A stretch of DNA of 64,000 nt, from NCBI RefSeq assembly GCF_022965805.1, contig NC_133114.1, positions 10,064,261-10,128,260 on the forward strand, read 5' to 3'. The DNA comes from Primulina eburnea. Taxonomy: Eukaryota; Streptophyta; Magnoliopsida; Lamiales; Gesneriaceae. Of this stretch, positions 57,169-64,000 are shown piece after piece (position 1 is the stretch's first letter; every line of letters starts with the position of its first letter). The notes below the pieces were generated by a model that did not search any database, was not told the DNA's origin, and was given only the letters and a program-made list of their open reading frames with translations. Both the position numbers and the translations under genes were made by a program.

Positions 57169-60100
57169 GGAACATTTTCATAAAGAGATTAGCTACAACT
57201 GCACTGATAGATTCAGGAGCCACTCACTCCTTTATATCAGAGACCTTTGCTAATCACCTGGACATCAAGTCCATCGGCCTAGACTTGAACTTCTCAGTGA
57301 CAGTCCCATCAGGGGAAGAGTTGTTAGCGACCAGTGTGATCAGGGATATCGATCTAGAACTGCAGGGCCACCTAGTGTATGCAGATTTGATCGTATTGCC
57401 GATGCCAGAGTTCGATATCATTTTGGGCATGGACCGGCTGACTAAGAACCGAGTTCTAATCGATTTTCAGAAGAGGTCGGTATTGGTCAGACCGCTCGGT
57501 ATGGAGCAGTTTTTATTCGAGCCAGCTAGATAGAGGAGTTTTCCTCGTATGATTTTGTGCATGCAGGCGAGGAAATTAATTTCAAAGGGATGTCAGGCTT
57601 TCTTGGCCAGTGTTATAGCAGCGCCTGACGTGCCCACTCCTTCTATTTCAGAAGTGCCAGTAGTCAGTGAATTTCCAGACGTCTTCCCAGACGACGTCAC
57701 AGGCATTCCACCAGATAGAGAGGTGGAGTTTGCCATTGATCTCATGCCAGGTACAGTGCCCATCTCTAAGGCACCGTATAGATTAGCTCCAGCAGAGATG
57801 TTAGAACTTAAACAACAGATTCAAGAACTCTTAGACAAGGAGTTTATCCGCCCGAGCTTCTCACTGTGGGGCGCACCAGTACTCTTTGTGAAAAAGAAGG
57901 ATGGGAGCATGAGACTGTGCATCGATTACCGTGAGTTGAACAAGGTAACGATCAAGAATAAGTACCCGTTGCCTAGAATCGAAGATTTGTTCGATCAGTT
58001 GCAGGGAGCTGTCGTGTTCTCCAAAATCGATCTTCGATCAGGGTATCACCAACTGAGAGTAAAGGATGCAGATGTGCATAAGACAGCTTTCAGGACCAGA
58101 TACGGGCATTACGAGTTCTTAGTGATGCCGTTTGGATTGACCAATGCTCCAGCAATTTTCATGGATCTCATGAACCGAGTATTTCAGCCGTTCCTCGATC
58201 AGTTCGTCATAGTGTTCATTGACGATATTCTCATATACTCGAAGAGCCATGAGGAGCACGACCAGCACTTGAGGACAGTTTTGCGGACCTTGCAGAGCCG
58301 TAAGCTGTATGCAAAATTCAGTAAGTGCGAGTTCTAGTTGCAGAAAGTCGCGTTTTTGGGGCATATAGTGTCTAGTAGAGGGATTGAAGTGGATCCAGCC
58401 AAAGTGGCAGCTGTCAAGGAATGGGTAGAGCCAAAGAATACATCAGAGATCCGCAGCTTTTGGGTTTAGCAGGTTACTACCGTAAGTTTATTCGGGGGTT
58501 TTCATCTATAGCAGTGCCACTCACTTCACTAACCAAGAAGAATGCTAAATTTTTATGGAGTGATGAATGTCAGAAGAGCTTCGACACCTTGAAGCAAGCT
58601 CTCATTTCAGCACTGGTGTCAGCCATGCCGTCAGGGCAAGGAGATTATGTGTTATACACCGATGCATCTAAGCTCGGTTTAGGAGCAGTGTTGATGCAAC
58701 AGGGTCGAGTTATAGCTTATGCTTCCAGACAGTTAAAGGTGCATGAGAAGAACTACCCGACTCACGATTTGGAATTAGCCGCCGTTGTCTTTGCATTGAA
58801 GATTTGGAGACATTACTTATACGGCGAGAAGTGTCAGATTTTCACCGATCACAAAAGTCTCAAATATTTCTTCACGCAGAAAGAGCTGAATATGAGGCAG
58901 AGACGGTGGTTAGAACTTGTGAAAGACTATGATTGCGAGATTAGCTACCATCCGAGAAAAGCTAACGTCGTGGCAGACGCTTTGAGCAGAAAGGTGGCAG
59001 TCATAGCACAATTGTCAGCTCAGAGACCGCTTCAGTCTGAGATTCAGAGGTTTGGTCTAGAGGTTTATCGCAAGGGCAGAGCTCCTAGACTGTCTAATCT
59101 AACAGTCAAATCTGATTTACTAGACCGCATTCGAGCAGGACAGTCTTCAGATGAGCAACTACAGAAATGGAGACTGAAGGATGAAGCTAAGGACAGTGTT
59201 TTATACACAGTGTCAGATGGTATCGTGAGATACAGAGACAGAATGTGGGTGCCTAGTGGTGATTCGACCAGACAGGATATTCTGACAGAGGCACACACAT
59301 CTCCGTATTCTATTCACCCAGGAGGTACCAAGATGTACAAAGACATGCAGATTTTGTATTGGTGGCCAGGGATGAAGAGAGACATCCGCAGATTTGTATC
59401 TGAGTGCCTCACTTGTCAGCAGGTGAAGGCAGAGCATCAGAGGCCAGCAGGTTTGCTTAAGCCACTCCCTATCCCAGAGTGGAAATGGGAGAACATCACT
59501 ATGGATTTCGTCGTTGGGTTACCTAAGTCAGTCAAAGGGTCAAATTCGATTTGGGTTATAGTGGACCGACTCACTAAGTCAGCGCATTTCCTACCAGTAA
59601 AGACGACTTTCTCCATGACGCAGTATGCGGAGCTTTATATCAGGGAGATAGTCCGTTTACATGGGTTTCCAGTTTCAATTGTGTCCGACAGGGACCCGAG
59701 GTTCACATCGTCCTTCTGGAAGAGCTTACATGCAGCCATGGGGACAAAGTTACTGTTTAGTACAGCTTTTCACCCGCAGACAGATGGCCAGTCTGAGCGA
59801 GTGATCCAGATTCTGGAGGATTTACTAAGAGCCTGTATGATTGATTTTCAAGGAACTTGGGAGTCTAGACTACCCCTAGTGGAGTTCACATACAACAACA
59901 GCTTCCAAGCATCAATAGGTATGGCTCCCTATGAAGCGTTGTATGGTCGGAAGTGCAGATCGCCAGTTCATTGGGATGAAGTTGGTGAAAGAACAGATCT
60001 AGGCCCAGAAATAGTTCAGTAGACTGCAGAAGTGGTGGTCAAGATTCGTGACAGAATGAAGACCGCCCAAAGCCATCAGAAGAGCTATGCCGATAAGAGA

Positions 60101-60547
60101 AGAAGAGATCTCGAGTTTGCCGTTGGGGATCACGTTTTCGTCAAGATAGCACCCATGAAGGGTGTTATGAGATTTGGGAAAAGAGGTAAGTTGAGTCCGA
60201 GGTTTATTGGACCGTTCGAGATTCTTGACAGAGTTGGGACATTAGCCTATCGTGTAGCCCTTCCGCCGAATCTGGCCGGGGTACACAATGTGTTCCACGT
60301 CTCGATGCTAAGGAAATATTTGGCAAATCCTTCGCACATTCTGAGTTATGAGCCTTTGCAGCTTGCTCCAGATTTGTCTTATGAGGAAAGACCGACTCAA
60401 ATCCTCGACAGACAGGAGCGCAGACTCCGGAACAAAGTGACTAAGCTAGTCAAAGTTCGGTGGTTAAACCAATCAGTGGAAGAGGCCACTTGGGAGTCAG
60501 AGACAGATATGAGACTTCGCTACCCGAAATTGTTCGGTAAGGCTTAA
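57169..60547 (+). pseudogene. Pol of gypsy-3: protease, RT, RNase H, integrase, chromodomain
   Basis: Protease has LIDSGATHSF (about 57205). RT has [11 protein letters not shown] and FIDD (58215-58226). RNase H has [10 protein letters not shown] (about 58655) and [10 protein letters not shown]. Integrase has the zinc domain (HPGGTKMY...CLTCQQ, about 59315-59420), [15 protein letters not shown] and [11 protein letters not shown]. The chromodomain-like tail runs from about 60370 to the TAA at 60545-60547. Breaks are TAG 57531-57533, TAG 58335-58337 (Trp in relatives), a one-base frameshift near 58457-58463 and TAG 60020-60022 (Gln in relatives). The breaks fit decay after insertion. The family is the same as gypsy-2, Tekay/Del-like. 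Confidence 0.93.
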
Positions 60548-60563
60548 TTTCGAGGACGAAATT
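60546..60563 (+). promoter_or_regulatory. Conserved hairpin before the polypurine tract (gypsy-3)
   Basis: AATTTCGAGGACGAAATT keeps the same 7-bp stem and AGGA loop as gypsy-1 and gypsy-2, but the outer G-C pair is replaced by A-T on both sides. The polypurine tract GTGGGGGAGGAA (about 60571-60582) follows. Confidence 0.72.
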
Positions 60564-60583
60564 TTTATATGTGGGGGAGGAAC

Positions 60584-63414
60584 TGTAGAGCCCAATTTCG
60601 TACACGTAAAACCCATGCATTTATTTAAATTAGTAAAGCATTTAATTTATTTTAAAAGAGTTTAGTCATGCATAATTATTTAAATGCATTATTTTCAATT
60701 TAATTACGTGTATGTAATGCACGTTAAAATGTCTTTCGAGTTTCATGTTTCAGGCGATTATTCGAGGCGGGATTGAGGAAAAGACCCGGGGACGATTTTT
60801 GGCAATTTTAAAGATGGTATTTTATTTTAAGTTGAGTTTGGGGGCATTTTAAATAATTTAGTGAGTTTTAGCATTTTTGAGCCTAAATCTTTATTTAGTA
60901 ATTTTAAGAGTTTAAAACTTTTAAAATTTAGTATTTTATGAGATGTTAGTATTTTGAATCCTAAATTTGATTATTTTTGTGAGCTTATGATTTTAGAACT
61001 TTTAAAAGTCTAGTTTAGTGTGTTATATTTTAATTATAGAGTTTCATTTAAAAGGTATAGGGGAGTTAGTGTTTGATTAGTAGATAATTATTTTAATTAA
61101 ACAATTAGTCTCCTAATTTATCTGAGACACACGCCACACACACACAAACACTACTTTTACACACACTAACTCACGCCTAAACACACACACAAGTTTCATT
61201 CTAGTTTTATTTAAAAAAAAAAGAAGAGAAAACTAGGGTTCTTCAAAGAGCATAGCAGCCGTCCCCCTTCCCTCTCTAATTCCAGCAGATTTCGTGATTT
61301 TTTTTCAAGAGAAACGGTGCCACGTTCGTCCCGGATCAACCTCGCTCCCATCTCCGCTTCGGTGTCGTCTTTCGGTAACGTTATCCTCAGTAAGGCACGT
61401 ATATTCTGTTCTTACTGTGTCGATCAAGTCATATATTGAATTGCGTTGTTTTTATGCGTAAAAGTTATGTATGATGATAGTAGTTTGAGCGGATCATGGA
61501 TCGGATCAATCTCGAAGGAAAATTTTTAGATCTAAAACTCGTTTTTACTGTTCATGTCAAAACTGCGATTTTTCTGTTCCTATTTTGGGAAAACTTTCAA
61601 CGGAAAAAACGTAGAATTTTTCGATACCTTCGATTTGATATAAAATTCAAGATTTTTGGACGAAAAATGAGAGAGTTATGATATTTTTCGTGTGACTGCT
61701 CAAACTGAAATTTTAAGAAAAGTTTGGTATCATTGTATTTTTGAAGTTTTATGTTGCAGGCTTCGTTGGAAATCGACGGGCGATCGTCGCTGCGTATGAG
61801 TATGTTAGTATTGAGGTTTGTTGTATTTTTCAAGGTTTTGTTGGACGTCGTTAGGTGTTTGAATTAGTTTAAAGTCGTAGAAACTCGATTGATGTCAATT
61901 GCTAATTAGCGTTGTATTGGGTAGTATGGTGGACGTCGTATCTTGAAGTGTTTATATAAGTTTTATGCAATGTTATGGTGTCCTTAAGGTGTTGAATCAT
62001 AGTGTTCAAGTGTCACTTTGGGTGTGTAGGCATGTGCATAAGTTTTCTCGCAGGTTTCTTCGTACAGTGTGCAGACGGACCCCCACACGGACCCGAGCAC
62101 GGGGTCCGTGCCTTTGTTTTCCATTTGGTGTTCCAAGACAGTAGCCACACGGACCTCAACCCGGACCCTCACACGGGGTCCGTGTCCTTTCCTTTTCGAG
62201 ACACTTGACATGCAGTACCTACACGGACCCCCATCCGGACCCAAGCACGGGGTCCGTGCCCCTTCCGTTTTCCGACACATTCTAGGCAGTAAGTACACGG
62301 ACCCTCTCCCGGACCCAAGCACGGGGCCCGTGTACCCTTGTTTTTGGGAAATATTTGTAAGTTCATTTTAAGTTTGATGTTATGGGTTAGTGCAAGGATT
62401 ATTAAGGGCGTGTCGTGGGAAATTGTAGAAGGTCCTAAGATATGATTGAGCTTGAGAGTAAGCATGAGTTTTCTACGTCTAAGTAATGCAAGTTAAGTAT
62501 GAAATTCACGTTAGTAAGTTGTAGCAACGGCCCCAGTCGAAGTCCAACGAATCCCTCAACGCCAAGTAAGCATGAATGATGTGCAAAGGAAATGTTTTAA
62601 GTTTCGAGGTATGCTAATTGTCTTGTGACCAAAGAAAGTTATGATTGGAAAGCGTTAAATCATGAACGGGGACCAATCCGCCCGTTAAATTATGAACGGG
62701 TTAGATCGTGGTTGTGAAGCGTTAAATTATGAACGTGGATCAACTGGCCTGTTAAATTATGAACAGGGATCTTATGTATGCGGCAGTGGATACGTCCCTG
62801 TCAGCCCAGTACTGTGGTGTGTCTGATCAGGCGTTTATCATGTTAAGGGTCACTTGCTTTGAAACATCCTCTACGTAAAATTATGCAGTTAAGTATGTTG
62901 AAGTATGAAAGCATGTTTAAGAAAAGTTTATGATCATGGCACGTCGAAGTATGTATGTTCAAGCTCAAGTTTATTTCAAGTTGAAGTTTATGCAAGTTCA
63001 ATTTAAAGTATGTATGTCCTATGTTAAAGATACATGCGATTTTATTATGTAGTACTCGTTATTTCCAGTTTATACGTGTTGAGTCTTTAGACTCACTAGA
63101 CTTGATCGATGCAGGTGAGTACGATGAACAGGATACAGGAGGTGGCGACCAAGGGGCAGGCTTGGGCTGAGCGGCAGGCTAAACCCGAGGACCGCAAGTT
63201 TGTGTTTTTAAGCACAGTTTAAAACACTCTGAATTTTTATGATTTGAATGTGAGATGTTTTGAGACAGCGTTCTTTTAGCAAATTTTTAATTGGTGATGG
63301 ATTATTTTAAAAATATTTTTATGGATGTTGGGTGACGACCGTATGGATGTTTTTATTTAATAAAATTTTTAATTTTTCCGCAAATTTCAAGTAGTAAAAG
63401 TACGGTACGTTACA
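60584..63414 (+). mobile_element. 3' LTR of gypsy-3
   Basis: It is a 2,831-bp partner of the 5' LTR. About 15 extra bases (GTCTTGTGACCAAAG region, near 62620) are absent from the 5' LTR. The four hairpin units recur at about 62074-62333. Confidence 0.93.
62074..62333 (+). repeat. Four hairpin repeats in the 3' LTR of gypsy-3
   Basis: This is the counterpart of 54322-54582, with the same four units and spacing and only a few base changes outside the stems. Confidence 0.87.
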
Positions 63415-64000
63415 ATTTTTATCTCATGCTTGTCATCAATATTGTAGATATTAACATCAACTTTCTACAGGTCCAAGAATCATCTTAATCCCATTTGAAA
63501 CTCCAAGTTTATTATTGTTTTATCGAACCTGTAAAAAATAGTAAAAACTTGTAATTACACAACAACTTATATTTTATACAATTTATTATAAAACATATAA
63601 TATTTAAACATTTAATAAAACAAAAACTATATATTTATATTATAAAACATTTAATTAATGTACAATTTTTATGTTTATCACTGAGCTACATGGATAAAAA
63701 TTTGAATATGCCCACTTGCTTTTGTTTTTTCAACAACATGCACTTTCTTTTTCTTGAATGACCTATTGTCATCTCTGGACCTTCTCTTCTAAATGATTTC
63801 TTTTCATCTTTCTTGAGCATATTATATTTTGACATAAGATTACCCTTCTTTCCACGGTTAAAACAAGCTTGACTATCACCAGCTTGATCATTTTTACATA
63901 TAAGTAAAACTTAGGTTGGTTCTTTCTATAAAATTGTTGAATTTCTTAACAAGAAGATACATAGCCTAATTGCTTATTTAGCCAATAGATTTTCTACTAG
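63415..64000. other. AT-rich DNA right of gypsy-3
   Basis: The right target duplication ATTTT is at 63415-63419. The sequence is otherwise AT-rich with decayed coding traces on the minus strand (63690-63900), and is the continuation of the DNA left of 52836. Confidence 0.55.
63690..63900 (-). pseudogene. Decayed copia-like gag fragment
   Basis: The minus-strand frame reads QAGDSQACFNRGKKGNLMSK then YNMLKKDEKKSF, which resembles the knuckle region of copia gag proteins with Cys, His and Cys positions lost. It indicates an old copia-type element into which gypsy-3 inserted. The call rests on pattern only. Confidence 0.4.

Larger units (their letters stand above)
52837..63414 (+). mobile_element. 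Complete Ty3/gypsy chromovirus (gypsy-3)
   Basis: The 10,578-bp element is flanked by ATTTT (52832-52836 and 63415-63419). LTRs are 52837-55647 and 60584-63414. It has a primer site, gag, a probable intron, pol with chromodomain, a hairpin and a polypurine tract. By eye the LTRs differ at roughly 35 positions plus a few indels (a little over 1%), so it seems somewhat older than gypsy-2. Four nonsense codons and a frameshift disable it. Confidence 0.95.

Noticed and set aside
56950..57183. Hydrophobic tail of gypsy-3 gag as an envelope-like membrane domain
   Set aside because: The segment has GT-AG ends and joins gag to protease in frame when removed, so an intron explains it better.

Overview
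The window is repeat-rich nuclear DNA of a flowering plant, probably a eudicot. It holds chromodomain Ty3/gypsy elements, an L1-type LINE whose ORF1 pairs a DUF4283-like domain with a zinc knuckle, a Ty1/copia element, and integrated copies of a plant pararetrovirus (Caulimoviridae). I found no host protein gene, tRNA, rRNA or CRISPR array. Family names rest on motifs read by eye, because no database search was possible.

Layout. 1-3239 is the 3' end of a Tekay/Del-like chromovirus (gypsy-1: integrase, chromodomain, 3' LTR), inserted in a minus-strand LINE (3240-6035). 6209-21514 is a minus-strand copia element. It is split by a complete chromovirus, gypsy-2 (8550-17722, target duplication CATCA). 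21515-50082 is a cluster of near-identical pararetrovirus copies that I call A to E. A (minus) is joined head-to-head to B (plus). A 119-bp scrap follows, then C (minus), joined head-to-head to D (plus), which runs head-to-tail into E (plus). 50083-52836 is AT-rich DNA with a 92-bp tandem repeat. 52837-63414 is a complete chromovirus, gypsy-3 (target duplication ATTTT). 63415-64000 is more AT-rich DNA with traces of an old copia-like gag.

The virus. The unit is about 7.3 kb. It has a tRNA-Met primer site, then ORF1 (movement protein, coat protein with zinc knuckle, protease, reverse transcriptase, RNase H). ORF2 (397 codons, unknown function) overlaps the end of ORF1. An intergenic promoter and a 79-codon ORF3 close the circle just before the primer site. 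There is no integrase. The plan best fits Florendovirus or a relative. No copy has an undamaged ORF1; ORF2 is whole only in D; ORF3 is open in A, D and E.

Most notable: the virus cluster, whose outer ends stop at the primer site and which mixes two sequence subtypes in inverted arrays; an AUG-stop overlapping a consensus splice donor just before ORF3; a probable 209-bp GT-AG intron at the gag-protease junction of gypsy-3; a hairpin with a compensatory base pair before the polypurine tract of all three chromoviruses; and arrays of GC-rich palindromes inside two LTR families. Nearly every element is disabled, mostly by G-to-A or C-to-T stops of the kind methylated-cytosine decay gives.
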